From Lithospermum erythrorhizon (lineage: Eukaryota; Streptophyta; Magnoliopsida; Boraginales; Boraginaceae): a DNA stretch of 64,000 bases. The notes beneath the pieces are model-generated. The model was not told the origin of the DNA. It saw only the letters and a list, made by a program, of their open reading frames with translations, and did no database searches. The position numbers and the translations under genes are program-made. Positions 1-12,600 of the stretch are shown piece by piece (position 1 is the first letter of the stretch; each line of letters starts with the position of its first letter). The stretch spans positions 1-64,000 of the forward strand of contig JADFUC010000464.1 of assembly GCA_019722365.1 (NCBI GenBank), written 5' to 3'.

Positions 1-910
1 TGAAGTTACGTATTGCTGAACTACTTCTAGAAAATAACAGTTCAATATGAAATTGCTGTGTAGTTTGTAAGATACCATGTAAAATAGGCACCCTTCTATT
101 TTTCCACCATTGGTTAGCAAAGTTAGCTGCCGGTGAGTATTTCATTTGTTACAGTAATAACTATGGATTTTTATTCTTGGTCTCTACACTTGGCAGTTCG
201 TTCTAGAACAGATCTACATTCTTAGTAATTTTGTGCATCTATTTCACCACTGAATCATTCTTTTATAATAGTGATAGCAACTTTAATTGGTAAATTAATG
301 TGTAGAACTATTGCATCGCCTAGTAATATCGTCTTAAATATTAGTCTTGTAGAGTATATTTCAAACAATCAAAGTTGAAGGTTTTTGTAATGGGGGACCC
401 ATCAAGTATTACTTATCGAAACACATTTATCGAAATACAAGACGGTAATTTTGCCGACGTAATTGCCCAAACTATGTCAAATGTAAAACCATATTAGGCA
501 AGGCCTCAAAGTGACCTGGCTCGATCAAGAAAGTATCGATAATCTTGAATCTGCCATTGGTAGGAGTTGAAAATAGTAAAGGTTGGTTCTAGTTCTTGCA
601 TGCCAATTCATTTCATGGTGAAGTGAGTTGCACTTGAAACAATTACAAGGAAGATAATTGATACATTTAAAAACGTAAACATGGCTATCAATCTTAATCT
701 AATCGTCAACAAACATTTGTAATATTTACAGAGGATATGCAACATCCTATTCTTACTATGACAAATACATATAATAAGCTAAATTCCTAGTCACACGTTC
801 TGGAGTGTGCTGAATTATTTGTTGATTTACAACAATATATATTTATTAAGGACATAGGTGAATGAAAGTAAAAGCTGCTGGAGAAGACATCTGCAGTTTT
901 TGGTTGATCT
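1..910. other. Non-coding AT-rich interval
   Basis: I see no reading frame, RNA gene or clear repeat boundary here. The sequence is AT-rich with stop codons in all frames. If the DUF4283 fragment to the right (minus strand) was part of a LINE, its ORF2 would be expected to run into this interval, but no endonuclease or reverse transcriptase motif is visible. Confidence 0.5.
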
Positions 911-1182
911 CTAGTTTTTTTCTCTAGACGATGCAAAGTTAATCATGATCAAAGCTTTGCATGAAAAAAGAGAAAATGTCGAGTAATTTGAATTGGCGGG
1001 AATACTAATCGTTAGCTCTCCCCCTGCAAGTCTCCCTTTATGGGTTTTGCCCGAGAAACAACATTCTTTCTTGTAGTGTGTCATCCTCATAGACGACTCT
1101 ACAATGAGTGGCCACTTCACTACAGAGAGATTGTTTCTACACCATCTCATCATAGGACTTGAAAGGAGTTCCCTGAGTGCCA

Positions 1183-2018
1183 TTAGCCTGCCGCAGCAAC
1201 TGCAACCTCCCCAGGCAAGACGAACTCTCCTACACTCAACCAACGCAAGTTCCCCGAGTCATGATAAATTGATAAACAAATCACACATTGCAGAGGCTTC
1301 CACTCGTATTCAACTGGTACTGGAATGATTTTACCGTTCCTCAACATATGGACAGTGTCTGGCAGACGAAGAATGTCTGTATTGACTTCGATACAGACTC
1401 TAGCATAGTCGAGGCGTGTCATTGTTGCTGTGCTTCTGTCCATGAACAGTGGCACACCAATGATACTAGAAATCTTGGACAAACATACTTGATTCCAATA
1501 TGCCCAATTCAGGTTTTTAAATCGAACCCAAATAGGAATTGCAGATAAAAAACTAGTAGGAACCAGATCAATGCTGGGAGACCATCTTTTCAGGATTAGT
1601 GGTTTGTTGTCAATAAACAACTGACCACGTTCAAGAACTAGAATTTCTTGATCCTTTGCTGGGAACTCGAAGGCGAAGAAGCCATCGTTGTTGAGGCGAC
1701 TAATTTTGCAGTATTTGAACTCTTGTAGTTGTTCTATCAAAGAGTCAAGAAGATCAAAGGTACTCTGGATTTGAACCTGATCCAAGTAACCTACAAATGT
1801 ATTACAGTTGAGGGATGTTTGATCAATTTCTTTGTCACTCGAAATGTTTCCCGGGGAAGACACTGGATTGGTGAAACCCCTCCTGGATTCGTCGTCGGAG
1901 AAGGGAACCTCGGAATCCTTTGGAGGATCTTGAATATTGCCCAGTCCATTACTGAAGGCATCACTAAGCCAATCATCAACTCTATCATCACCTTGTTCTG
2001 AGGCACTTTTGTTGTCAT
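1183..2018 (-). pseudogene. DUF4283 protein fragment, LINE ORF1-like
   Basis: The minus strand reads open from about 2,018 to 1,183. The first part is acidic and low-complexity (DDRVDDWLSDAFSNG near 1,970-1,930); the part below 1,800 is a DUF4283 domain with its typical landmarks: NNDGFFAFEF, VLERGQLFIDNKPLILKRW, PIWVRFKNLNWAYW and VEYEWKPLQC. In the family DUF4283 precedes a CCHC zinc knuckle and occurs in LINE ORF1 or captured derivatives, where it is thought to bind nucleic acid. Here the knuckle starts (C-x2-C-x4-H) but the last cysteine is missing and the frame then runs into unrelated residues, so the protein is broken. There is no ATG at the open 5' end; the frame begins after a TAA with an AG just before it. 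It is a paralogue of the intact ORF at 23,050-24,438. The family is clear; loss of function is inferred. Confidence 0.75.
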
Positions 2019-3047
2019 TACTATTTTAAATCAATTCACAAGAAGAAGTTAGAGATAACTTACACATCAATATAAAAAACATGCATGAATGTTAAAGAGA
2101 CCATTCAAACATCACATACTTCTACTAATGAGCACTTGACATATATTTTCACGAAGTCTCTTAACTGAAATAATTTGAGTTTTTATTTTGCAAGTGGACA
2201 TTTATGAGTGACAATGGTACGCATTGGGGTGGTATTGGATGAAATAGAAATAAAAAAATACTCCCTCCATCCCTAAATCATGTTTCCTTTTCACCAGATA
2301 ATATACTACTAATTCAGATATAACAAACAGAAAGAAAATAATGCGGAAATTAAACAACACAAAGATTTTACCCTAGTTCCCTCAATCGATATCTACATAT
2401 TTTTCACATTCTATTTCATCAAAATCACTCAATTTCGATTTTTTTGGTATAAAAAAAATACAAACTCTTACTCTATTTATAGATCTTGAAAAATAAAAAA
2501 TGTTCGTGAAAAAAATTTATTTTTGAATAATTATTTGACCAAAAAACTCATTTAAAAAAATAAAAAGATAAATTTTCAACAACGGATCCCAGTTAGCATG
2601 AGATGCTTAAGACATTTAATAACCAGGAAAAAATTATAAAGTAAGTTAGCATGGAGATGCCTTCCCGCTATATCAAGTAACTTGACCAATGCCTACACAT
2701 TGCACTTGATCTAATAATATTTTGGGCTACTACAAAATAGGTCTTCATTTTTTCATAAGCAAATGGAAGTATGAGCACAATTGAAAAACTATATGTAAAA
2801 CCTGAGCTATTATATGCACACCCAAATACTCCATAGTGTTTTTCGTTTTTAGGTTTGAAGTTATTATAATGCCCCCTATTTTAAATAGTAATTGAAGAAA
2901 TTTCAATTAAGGGTAAAATAATCATTTTACCACTATAATGCTATTATTCTGGTGTGTATATTATTTCCCAAAGAATAATAATCCGTAATTTTTAGGGGAA
3001 GCTAACGAGGATAATAATTAATCATGCATTAACAAATGAAACCATAC
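2019..3047. other. AT-rich interval, possible exon remnant
   Basis: Mostly non-coding. A Stowaway-like tip (ctccctccatcc) lies at about 2,263 without a visible partner. On the minus strand a short open stretch of about 38 codons runs from 2,699 to about 2,585, directly after a plausible acceptor (gcaatgtgtag), and reads ALVKLLDIAGRHLHANLL at its start. It could be a further exon of the fragment at 3,048-3,422, but no matching sequence was found beside the paralogue near 41.7 kb, so I leave it as a suggestion. Confidence 0.25.
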
Positions 3048-3422
3048 CTTTTCACTTCTTGCACTTTTGGTAAGGTTTCACCATCTCTATACAATTGATA
3101 CTTCTTTCCTTCCTTTCTTAATCTTCTTCTTGCGTCTCAGTACCTCTAAACCTTACAATTATGACAAAATGATAATGAAATTTCATATTTAAAACAAGAA
3201 GAAAACCAAGTTGTCAGATTTTTTTATAAGCTGGAAACAGTTTCAACTACTACATAAATAGAAATGGGTGTAATAAATTTCTTTTTACCTGAAACGTCCA
3301 GGAAAGAACCTTCTTTGTCTGTTTGTGAGACCATGAGCATTAAGATTGGGTTTGCATAAAATAAAATTGAGCTTACGCTTTAACTCTTTAATGAGGCTCA
3401 AGTCTCCAAAGATGAACCCCAT
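3048..3422 (-). pseudogene. Two-exon gene fragment, unknown family (copy 1)
   Basis: The first exon runs from an ATG at 3,422 to 3,289 on the minus strand: 44 codons plus two bases, beginning MGFIFGDLSLIKELKRKL, then a GT donor. A second exon-like block lies at 3,145-3,048, bounded by an AG at 3,147-3,146 and a GT at 3,047-3,046. In one frame it reads RRRLRKEGKKYQLYRDGE and so on, but that frame does not join the first exon cleanly with the obvious splice sites. The support comes from a homologous pair at 41,729-42,887, where the same residues (SLI-x-EL, C-[KR]-P, RQRR) and both GT donors recur at the aligned positions. About 100 bp upstream of the ATG also matches (about 3,520-3,550 with 43,005-43,035). 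I do not recognise the protein; it is basic and short. It may be a degraded gene, a non-coding transcript or an element part. Confidence 0.35.
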
Positions 3423-6132
3423 TCTTTGATCAAACAAAAGTACTTAAACATTTGAAGAACAATATAAATAACATGCATGATTCCAAAGTCTACTATGCCC
3501 ACCTATGCAGGTTACCGTGTTGACTAGTCTTCTCAACAATTACGCGGTTGATTGATGTATTTGTCATCTATCATTATACTGACAAAAGCATATTTCCAAG
3601 TCTAAGACAGTCAATTTTACTCTTATTGACTACAATAAGACATCCACGAATGTCGAATTTGAAGTCTGAAGTTTGGAGAGATGAGAAATTCGCTTTCATT
3701 TCTATAAATGAAAAGCTTATTAAGCTCATTAAATTGTCTAATAGTTAATTGCCCATTAATAATCAAAATATAAATTATATTACTTTTTATATTTTTTTTC
3801 TTTTGATATATTTTAGGTAATATGTACCATTTTCTCAATAAAAAATTATTAATGTCAATTATATAAGTATATTTTTAACTTTTAAGTAATCAGACTAACT
3901 TATTTAATCTAATTTTGATACATTTTAATTAAGTGAATAAAATAATTTTGTACATTTTTTTTGAATTTTTCACTGCATTCATCTTAGAATGATACATTTT
4001 AAGAATGCTGGTACTATTTTTACATCGAAATTTCTAAGCATACGGTCATATTAAATTTAACATTAACGAATCAGAATCGCATGTTTGTGGGAGGTTTATT
4101 GATCATGCGAGCGAGAATGGCTACGTAAAACGGTAAATAAATAGCGACCGCACATAACCTAAAACACGAGAAATACTATTTAACTCGCTATATTTTTAGC
4201 GACCATATATGCTGCCTGTTTGTCGTCCATGTTTAACCGGACAGGTGTCATGCCATTGGAATGTGTGGTAAACGGACATGCCTTACTTGTTCACGAATCA
4301 ATGAAGTGGAAAAAAGGAAAAAATTATGCTCTTCGTGCCTTGAAAATATATGCAATCATACTGGCGAATATCAATATTTTTAGAATTATTATATATTTTT
4401 TCTTGTTTTATGATCGAATTAATTATCTGTTTGGGTCAAGATATTGGAGGTCAATTGCACTTTGATCACTATTAATGATCGATGCATATTTGGTCATTTT
4501 TAATGACAATATTGATATAATTTGATCACTATTTCTAAGTTTATACTTTACCCTCAATATTGACAATATAGCAGTTTAGTCTATTGACATGAATGTTATA
4601 GTTGATCCCATTTTGACATAGCCGTTTGATGAATTTTTATTGTGCCCCAAAAGTTTATAAAAATTGTTTTGGGTGAATATGTCTTGAATATTGCAGTTTG
4701 ATCCCTCCACTTTGGGTGAAAATTGAGATTTATCCCTCCACTTCTATAAACTTCTTGACATTTTTGTTATTTCGATAAACTTTTGAAGTTACTATAATTT
4801 TCACAACTACCTATTTAAGAGGAAGTCTTTTAGACATTCCCAATCCAAAACACCAAGTCTTCTCTCTAAACATTATCGTCCAACGTCTTGTCTCTGAGCA
4901 ATCACTTTCTATGACATAAAACTCATTTTGTAATTGCGATATTTTATTAATTTAAAGAAAAAATCAATACTTTTAACATCATTTTTATGGAGTGGGAGAA
5001 TTCGTCAAAGTAAGTTGAGAATAGGGCAGCCATTTGAAAATCACAGGATAATTTAATTTTGTTAATTGTTATCTATTCAAAATCACAAATGTCTAAAAAG
5101 GAGTTGTTGCATGCAGCATAGTGCTATCAAATGCAATAATTTTCCAACATCATTTTTTTCATGGAATGGGAGAATTCCTCAAAGTCAACATATATAATTT
5201 GTTGCCTATTCAAAATCGCAGATTGTTTAATGCCTAAATAATAAGGATATATTCGTTGTTCTTAAATTTATTTGTTTGGTAGCATGTAATATCACTTCTA
5301 GAATTAAAAAAATATTTGAAATTACTATTTTTTTTAATTTTAAGGATTTCTTTTATGTATGTACTTTAATGTTTTTTCTATTATTCATTTAATATTTTAA
5401 AAAATAAAGAGAATATAAATTTAGGGGTGAAGAGGCGGGTGAATAATTTTATAGGAGGCAACTATTTTAGGGAGTTGAAAGAATACAATTTTTTTATAGT
5501 AATTTGAGCTCTATTTTAGCTTGTAAGGGAGCTGATGTATATGTTCTTAATCACGATTTAATCCCAAATAATGAGATCTTAGTTGTATTTTGTCTCAAAT
5601 AGCTTCATCATTGTAGATTAGTTCAAGATAGTACAAAAATCGCGATATCTGGCCCTAATTTCTAATGTCCAAAATGGAGACGGATGTAACATTTGTCAAT
5701 TCCCAAGGACTATACTACAATATTTGTAACATTTTAAAGTGACTAATATTTAAATAAATAAGAATTCATTCAAGTGACTAAACTATAACTTAATCCCACA
5801 AGTTAGAGCCACAAAGTTTACATCAATTTTTATGTGTTTGGTTAAATATCGATTTAACTCATATGAGATTTTATTGATCAAGTTATTATATTTTGATTAA
5901 TTAATAATCATAATCATGTGCATCTTAAAATAAATTGTGCTTTAGTCACGATATTTGTTCAAAATATCGTTATATACTCTCATAATGACGGCGTCGATCT
6001 TTATTAGCCTCCTAATCAAAAATCCCAAAAGGGAAAATACCGTCTCAAATCAACGGATCTCCCACACGACAAACGAGATTTTTAATGACGAGGACAAACG
6101 AAGGTCATCAACCCGCTGCGCACTAATTTAAA
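3423..6132. other. Non-coding AT-rich interval
   Basis: No gene seen. The first 130 bp may be the upstream region of the fragment ending at 3,422. Around 4,440-4,800 there are phrases typical of degraded MITE ends (tttgatcactatt, tttgatccctccactttg) but I cannot pair them into terminal repeats. Confidence 0.4.
4977..5185. repeat. Direct repeat, about 36 bp, 170 bp apart
   Basis: The phrase acatcattttt..atggagtgggagaattc..tcaaagt occurs at 4,977-5,012 and again, with a small insertion, at 5,147-5,185. A shorter match (ctattcaaaatc) follows each copy, so the unit is an old local duplication of about 170 bp. Confidence 0.6.
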
Positions 6133-6791
6133 GAGAAATTTGCAAAGTAGCAAACTTTTAAACCCATTTTAACTTCTAACACCTTTTTTTCTTTGCTATA
6201 ATAGCGACCTCCCCTTTAACATGACTAAACTGCCCTTTTAAAAACTAACAAATTTTCCTTCTATCTTCTTTCATACCACCAAACCCCTAACTACCACATC
6301 ACTAAACACCAACCCACTGCCACCCATCCCCACCTCACTATTCCCTTCCCCCCCACCCAATTCCCTACCGCCCTAATTTCTCTCTCACCATCAAGCTCCC
6401 TACCCCTACCTCCATCAGCTCTCCTTTTTCTCCACCATCAAGCCCCGCCTCTTCCTCCATGGAAATCATCAATTACTCACTGCACTCTCCTTGATAAACC
6501 GCCATCTTCCTCCCTTTCTCCCTTGAAAATCGCGATACGCTGGCAAATGAAATAGACATGGGGAATGTGCGTGGACTTGATGGTGGGGAAGGGGAGCAGG
6601 GGTAAGGATGGTCGTGGATTGTGGCTCAGCGGCGGCGAATTAGGTCTGCAGCGAAAAAGATTTAGAAACGAAGGTGTTAGTTTTTAAAGGGACAATTTAG
6701 TCATTTTACAAGGGAGTATGCTATTGTAGCAAAGAAAAAGATGCTAGAAATAGAAATGAGTTTTAAAAAGTATGCTACTTTGCTAAATTTC
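6133..6791. mobile_element. Long-TIR MITE, Mutator-like
   Basis: The first and last roughly 115 bp are inverted copies. The left end reads gaaatttgcaaagtagcaaa and later tttctttgctataatagcga; the reverse complement of the right end reads gaaatttagcaaagtagcat and tttctttgctacaatagcat. The 430-bp centre is rich in C and T with ccaccaaacccc-type phrases and has no long frame. Long TIRs on a short non-coding element are characteristic of Mutator-derived MITEs. A target duplication is not clear at these ends. A similar element lies at 54,946-55,676. Confidence 0.7.
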
Positions 6792-8515
6792 ATTCCTAAA
6801 ATGTAGCCAAATTCAAAAAAATTAGGTGTCTTATAACCACAATTTGAGCCTCGAGAAATCAAACTAAAACTCGCTCACTAATACAATGAGAAAACTAGGA
6901 ATCTCCATAGATTCACAACAACTTTAAGAAACAAAACATCCGCAATGGAATACATCAAAATCTAGCGTGATGTATGAAAATAGCCTTCCAATTACGCCAA
7001 ATAACTTATGGTATGAACAAATCCAATCATATAAATACTCTTCATTAGCTCGCTTTAGCTTAAACAAAGTAGAAATATGTAACAATATAGTTGTGGAATT
7101 AGATAAGATGGGAGAGGGGATGGTGTTGGGCGCCGTTGATACGCTTGGATACAATTACCTATTCTTGTTGTGGCTTGCATCATCACGGGAGAAGCGGGAT
7201 GGTGTCAGACAGTTGACATGTTTTGAGTAGCAGACGTAACTAGCTTTGTAGAGGCATAAGGGGATGGAGGAGAAGTCGAGAAATCTTATTTGAATATGTT
7301 AAATAATAACAACAATACAATGGATCTTTTATTGCAATTTTCACAATACAACACCTTATTACAAAACTAAGTACAACCAACAAAAACACAAAAAACAATA
7401 ATGGTAAAATAACTAACTTCCTTGAATCGCTTTCCCTAAATTATCCTAAAGAACTATTTTCGTATATGAATGTTTTAGGATAATACAAGGATTTGAAAGG
7501 TTGATACTATTTTTATGAGTTGCGTAAAAATTGTGGGTATTTTTTAGAGTAAGAATAAAGATATTTTTTCGTAAAAGTCAGGTTATAATTTTCTCTTTGC
7601 ATTTTATATAAGATCTCTTCTACAAATTGATTTTCAAAGTCCTTTGATGTTAGTTGTAATAAACTATTACACTTAGAAAGCCTTAAACCACAAGAAACAT
7701 GTATTAAAATACTCTGCTTAAACACCGCCAAAGATCACCAACCAACGTATCAACTTTGGAAATGAAATGTTTGAAAATCCCAATCAAGCAGAATCGCCAC
7801 TTTGGAACTTGTACACATCCCTGAATAAGTCCCTAATTTTCTCCGGACTAAAATTGCTCCCGACGGCTGACTTAGGTATCAATGCAATAACTCCCACCAA
7901 GTCCTCATTTCAAATACTCAACAAGAGGTGTAATGACGCAAAACTTTTGATAAGCCAGAAAGAGGGAAAGTTAAATAAAAAATAAAATTATAGTTTGTTC
8001 AAGGTCAGTGGGCAAGACCGTCTATGTTGAAATTAACTTGGAAGGCGAGTTGGTATTTTTTATACCGTCATATGTGATACTTGCCGCCATCTAGAGTTTT
8101 TGTAGTCTTCAAGAACAACTTTTATTATAAATAACGCGCTAAGCTCTATTTGAGGGATTTGATTTCCAATGATATAGTTGTCGAAATCAATCATTATCGG
8201 GTTTAATTTATTATGCCCATTGGGCGACAATTATTGTAACACCATTTACTAGTTTAGTGAACGTGATTACACATAAAACTTAACGCTCAATCCACGATAA
8301 TTGTAATTATTAGTCGGTTCTCATGATAATACCGGAATTATGTCGATTGCTGTGATCCCATGCATAATCATTTATAATAATAATAACGGGCCAATTATAT
8401 TATTATACGGCCGCTATTATCTGAGCCTAGAAGGTCACACACATACAATGACGTTGAATTATATTTCGGCGTATGAAATTAAACTACATTTGTTAAATTG
8501 AGAATTTTTGCAAAA
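6792..8515. other. Non-coding AT-rich interval
   Basis: No supported gene. Short open frames (for example near 6,967-7,230 and 7,767-7,985) show no recognisable domain, paralogue or splice context. The LINE that is broken by the following elements becomes recognisable only from about 8,516. Confidence 0.4.
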
Positions 8516-8656
8516 GAATGCAAAAGAATTTCTTGGCACATTCGCTTCAAGGGCTATGGAGAAGAGGCATGAAGTAAGTAAGATTCAGAAAAGATTTTCT
8601 GTGAAAGCAATCGAGTAGTGCAACCATGTCAACTGCGAAGAGAGTATTATATGTTG
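8516..8656 (+). pseudogene. LINE ORF2 fragment upstream of the LTR element
   Basis: One frame reads EFLGTFASRAMEKRHEVSKI followed by QKRF, which resembles the alpha-helical linker between endonuclease and reverse transcriptase in plant LINE ORF2. After a frame change the last codons, STAKRVLYV, lead directly into AAERKLYKSKSRIAWAVGGD, which begins at 15,693 after the 3' LTR. This continuity is the main evidence that the LTR retrotransposon landed inside the LINE. The LINE appears 5'-truncated, since nothing upstream looks like its endonuclease. Confidence 0.55.
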
Positions 8657-9848
8657 CGTACGATTAGTTAATATTTGTCATAGTTTTTAGGATGATTTGG
8701 GTACTTTATTACTCATAATTCGTTGTTTTATCATGAATTTGATAAATATTATATATTATGTGATTCCATATGTTTATTATTATTTGGGAAATATATGCTA
8801 ATTTAGATGTGAAAATGCTAAAAGGTAGTTATGTCGTAGCCATGTAATTTTCCTAAGAGTTTGACAAAAAAGTTCGATCTAAAAAGGGAAAGAAAAAGCG
8901 TGGCCCGATTATACAAAAGTCATTTGGTATCAAAAGCACGAGCTTAACTCTTACTTACTATATAAAAAGTCAAGCAGTACCGAATATTATTTTATTATTA
9001 ATTCATCGGCAGCGGCAGTAATTAATTATTCATTCAGTTTTCAGCAGCAGTAATCCAGGGAGCAGCCATTATTATTCTTTATTTTCTTGATCGATTCGTT
9101 GAAGACAATTGATAGTATTTCTACTTTCATTCATACTCTAGTTAATTTATGTTTTTCGCAATATTATTTATGAACTATTTTATAGAAGAGCTAACTTTAT
9201 TATTACCTGCTTCCTTGTAATGAAATTGATAAACAGATTTTTCATCCTCGATTTTGGAGTTATTATAATTGCACTAGTATTAATCATTGAACTTAATTTG
9301 ATTCGATTGTTTTGTGACCGCCAATTCTTTTATACGGTAATCCCCAGATACATGTAGAATCTCGGCCAAAAGGAAGGCATAATAGATCACTTGATTAGTT
9401 AATTATGGGTTGTTATAATGAAGCAAGTGTAAACACGCTGATTGGTTCGATAGATTTCTCGCTACTGTGCCTTTAGCCAATTAATTTCACTGTTTACACA
9501 GTGAGATTAATTAAACTCTGAGAAATACCGTGAACCCACAATTCAACGGTATACCGAACTAACGAGAAATTGGACCCTAGTGTTGATAAATCTATTATTT
9601 GGATAGAGAATACTACTGTTAGGTGAAGTCGATACCCCTGGTAATCATTTTATTCATAAGTTTATCCCTTTTAATTGCACTGTTAGTTTAAGTTTAACTA
9701 GTTTATTACAATCAATTCTAATACTTAGTTTCATTTACAACTACAATTAATTTAAGTAAACAAGTTCCTCGCTGATTCGAATTTTACTTGAGCAATCAGA
9801 CTACTACACGACTCGTGTTCTCATGAGGAATAGTAATTTGTTCCATCA
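8657..9848 (+). repeat. 5' LTR
   Basis: About 1.19 kb, matching 14,508-15,692 along its whole length. Shared landmarks include gattagttaatatttg near the start, atttgggaaatata, aattcatcggcagcggcag, ttttggagttattataatt and tttgttccatca at the end. The two copies differ by many small indels as well as substitutions. Confidence 0.85.
8959..8967 (+). promoter_or_regulatory. TATA box in 5' LTR
   Basis: The sequence tatataaaa stands about 300 bp into the LTR, as expected for the U3 promoter of an LTR retrotransposon. The 3' LTR has the related actatatag at the matching place (about 14,797-14,805). Confidence 0.5.
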
Positions 9849-9880
9849 CCCTTTAAGGCTGCTGGGAACTAGAATTATTT
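9849..9880 (+). other. Probable primer binding site
   Basis: Just after the 5' LTR the sequence ggctgctgggaac resembles the tRNA-Asp-type site (tggcgccgttgccgggga) used by plant Athila/Tat elements, with several mismatches. Position is strong evidence, sequence match is partial. Confidence 0.4.
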
Positions 9881-9959
9881 AAATTTTTAGTAGTTGTTTT
9901 AGTTTTAAGTTATTTTTATAATTATTTTTTGGTTGTTTGATCTTTTGTTCAGTCAGAGT

Positions 9960-10990
9960 TTGCTACAGTGACGCTGGCTGACGCTCATCGGGTCCTCCGA
10001 TTTATTACCTTTGAACGATTTTATGATTTACAAACTTGGGAAGGAATAGTAAGCCAAAGTTCTAATTCTACAATAATGGCGATTCAACCGTTAGGGAAGA
10101 CAAATGAAAGACTGTCACCGCCAGAGGGCGGATCATCCTCTTGCATCGTTTTATGATGAATTCAAAATTTTGAGTTGAGGAGTTTTCATAACTTGCCAAC
10201 TTTTCAATGGATCAGAATCAAGACCCACTGCATATTCTTGAACGAAATTGGGATAACGGTAGGTAGTCTTCCCAATAATGGAGTAAATACAATGAAGTCT
10301 CTCTCGAAATTGAAGATGATTCCATATACCTTGGAAAGCATGCAAATTCTATAGGTGGTTTTTGTCTATAATTTCCTGCAATTTATTCATATAATGGAGG
10401 AGATGCAATAGAAGTTTGTGGCAAAGTTCTATACATACGCAAAGAGTGCATCACCTGAGGAAGCAGATTTTAATTTTACCAAGATGATGATTTAGCCTTC
10501 CATGAGGCATGGGATCGCTTTCTATTACTGTTGATTCAATGTCCCCATCATATGTTACCACATGAACTACAACACTCATATTTCTATGATTTGCTCACCC
10601 CGCACATCAAACGATTGTCGATAATGCACTGAGGTGTACTCGTGGCGCATAAATGGAAGAGATTCAAGAAATTTTGAACTATTAGCTAATAATTCATTGC
10701 GTATGGTGTTAGAGAAATACTAGAGGAGTACATGGAATAAATTCCAATCTAACATTGATGGATAGACATTTGGCATCCATGCAGAGGCAAATTGAGCAAT
10801 ATCTATGAGTTTGGTGTGATCATCTATGCAGAAAGGCCAAGATGTATTCTTCTCATGAGGGTTATTCTAAGATGTCGTAATCAAGCAAATCTCCATGAAC
10901 GGTACAACCCAAGAACAGGAATGATCCCTATTCAAACACCTACAATCCAGGACTTCGAGGAATCATCCAAATTTCTTACGGAAGAGAATT
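9960..10990 (+). pseudogene. Retrotransposon gag, decayed
   Basis: Fragments in shifting frames follow the order of a plant gypsy gag. Around 10,480-10,620 the residues FHEAWDRF, then LLIQCPHH and LQHSYFYDLLTPH, match the retrotransposon gag core (typically EAWERFK..LRKCPHHG...FYNGL). Around 10,650 AHKWKR.QE and around 10,900-10,980 ERYNPRTG...IQTPTIQDFEESSKF correspond to the NPYSNTYNPGWRNHPNF segment found before the protease. The gag would form the virus-like particle that packages element RNA. Stops and frameshifts are frequent, so the protein is not made as it stands. Confidence 0.6.
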
Positions 10991-11461
10991 AAGTAACCCC
11001 AAGTGGCAAGTGAATATCCACGCTAACAATGCACTGGCCTGTGGAGGTCACCATCAAATCTTACAAATGCTTAAGAATCAGGAAGCATAATCAACACTAA
11101 AGCATCAATCGTAGTTGTAAATTGTACGGGTCAATCGGGCCGAGGCCTGGGCCGTGGCCAAAAACCGGAAGATTTCCAAGTCAACCTGAACAGGCTAAAT
11201 CTATCATGTCATTTATGGTTGAAGAACTGAGGTGCTGAGAAGTCTAGGAATTTCAAGTCAACCCGGTCAAGCAAATGCTATCATGACTACGTAGGAGTGG
11301 AAAACTCCTAGATACTGGAGCTCAGGGGGACAAGAAAGTTGAGAAAGATGAGAAGAGACAAGAGAATCGTAATGGTTACCTCTGAAGTGAGGAGAAGATC
11401 AGGAGGTGGTGAAGTTTGCGTTCCACCGGTACTATTCCCCAAAAGGCTCCCTCCGTAGTAA

Positions 11462-12110
11462 ATGGATAAGTTTCTTTCTCTCAACTCTATGATATGTCAG
11501 TTTCCAAAGTCCATGTTAATTTACCTTTGCTGCATCGTTCTAAAAATATACCTTCTTATGCCAATGCTCATTAAAGAACTAATCGTAAGAGGTATAAATA
11601 TGAGCCTAATGAAAGAATTAGGGTGTCGATGGCAAATGCGAATTAGACAGAAGTTGACTTCCAAGTTAAAGGACCTGTAGTTTCATTACTTATAGATAAG
11701 GAATTTAGAGGATTTAAAAGGTGTAAAAGCTATGCTGATTTAGGTGCTAGTATCAATCTTATGCCCACTGTATAATTAAAAATTGGGATTAGAGACTTAA
11801 ACCAACCAAAGATGACTCTTAATAGCTAGGATGATAATTCACTTAAGTATCCTAAAGGTGTATTATTAGAGAACGCTCCGGGTCCAAATTGATAAACTCT
11901 ATTGTCCCCTGATTTTGTTGTGCCTCAGAGATGCAAAAGTTGGGTAAAAAGTTAGTAAGTATGACTCCACCTTAATGGGGAGACCTTTATGGCATCAACT
12001 AATACTTATTATCATGTACGTAATGGGAAGATTTCCATGAGCATGCTAGATCACATAATTAATATTTCTGTGTTTAATAGTTGTTTATATAATCGGCGTT
12101 AATGATCAGG
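11462..12110 (+). pseudogene. Retrotransposon aspartic protease region, decayed
   Basis: The start resembles the conserved VNLPLLHAI..IPSYAKVLKEL segment of Athila/Tat polyproteins. The protease core is at 11,728-11,766: SYADLGASINLMP, with DLGAS at 11,737-11,751 in the place of the catalytic triad D-[ST]-G, as is normal for this branch. Downstream LKIGIRDLNQPKMTL, YPKGVL and, near 11,980, GRPLWHQLILI or in the neighbouring frame GRPFMASTNTY match the rest of the domain, followed by NGKISMSM. Several frame changes and in-frame stops are present. No reverse transcriptase follows, although it should start within a few hundred bases. Confidence 0.7.
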
Positions 12111-12480
12111 TTTTAGTTGATGAGCTGAGCACAGATACTTTTGAAGTCGCCGTTGTTTGTGATAAAAACGATCAAGCTCATACCTACTCCCATTAGTTGT
12201 TCTATTAACTCGACAAAAGATAAGCAGTTCTAGAAAAGAAATTTGAGCCTTAAGGAAGTTGGTCAAGAATGACATCGAAGGCCGAAAAGAAATAAGCTTT
12301 ACTACTATCAAGTCTCGAATGAAAGCAACATTCAAGTGAGTTCGTCATTTAACGTTTAGTCTTAAAAAGAGAAGTTTTAAATGCTGGCAAAGAATACGGC
12401 GCATGTGGCAACCATCGTAGTATTAGTGTGTAATTTCATTTCTTATAAATGTTTTATTAGCCTATTGTCAATTATGCTTC

Positions 12481-12600
12481 CAAATTTAGCCCTACGAGGG
12501 CCGATTTAGGCTTATTTTGAGCTTTGGTTCAAATTTAGCCCCCGAGGGCCGATTTGGGGCTTATTTTTCTAGATTCCTTACAAATTTAGCCTGAGGCTAA
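12481..12600. repeat. Tandem repeat, about 50 bp, 2.3 copies
   Basis: Copies begin with caaatttagcc at 12,481, 12,530 and 12,581, and the first two contain cgagggccgattt and cttatttt. It lies inside the LTR element, after the protease remnant. Confidence 0.75.
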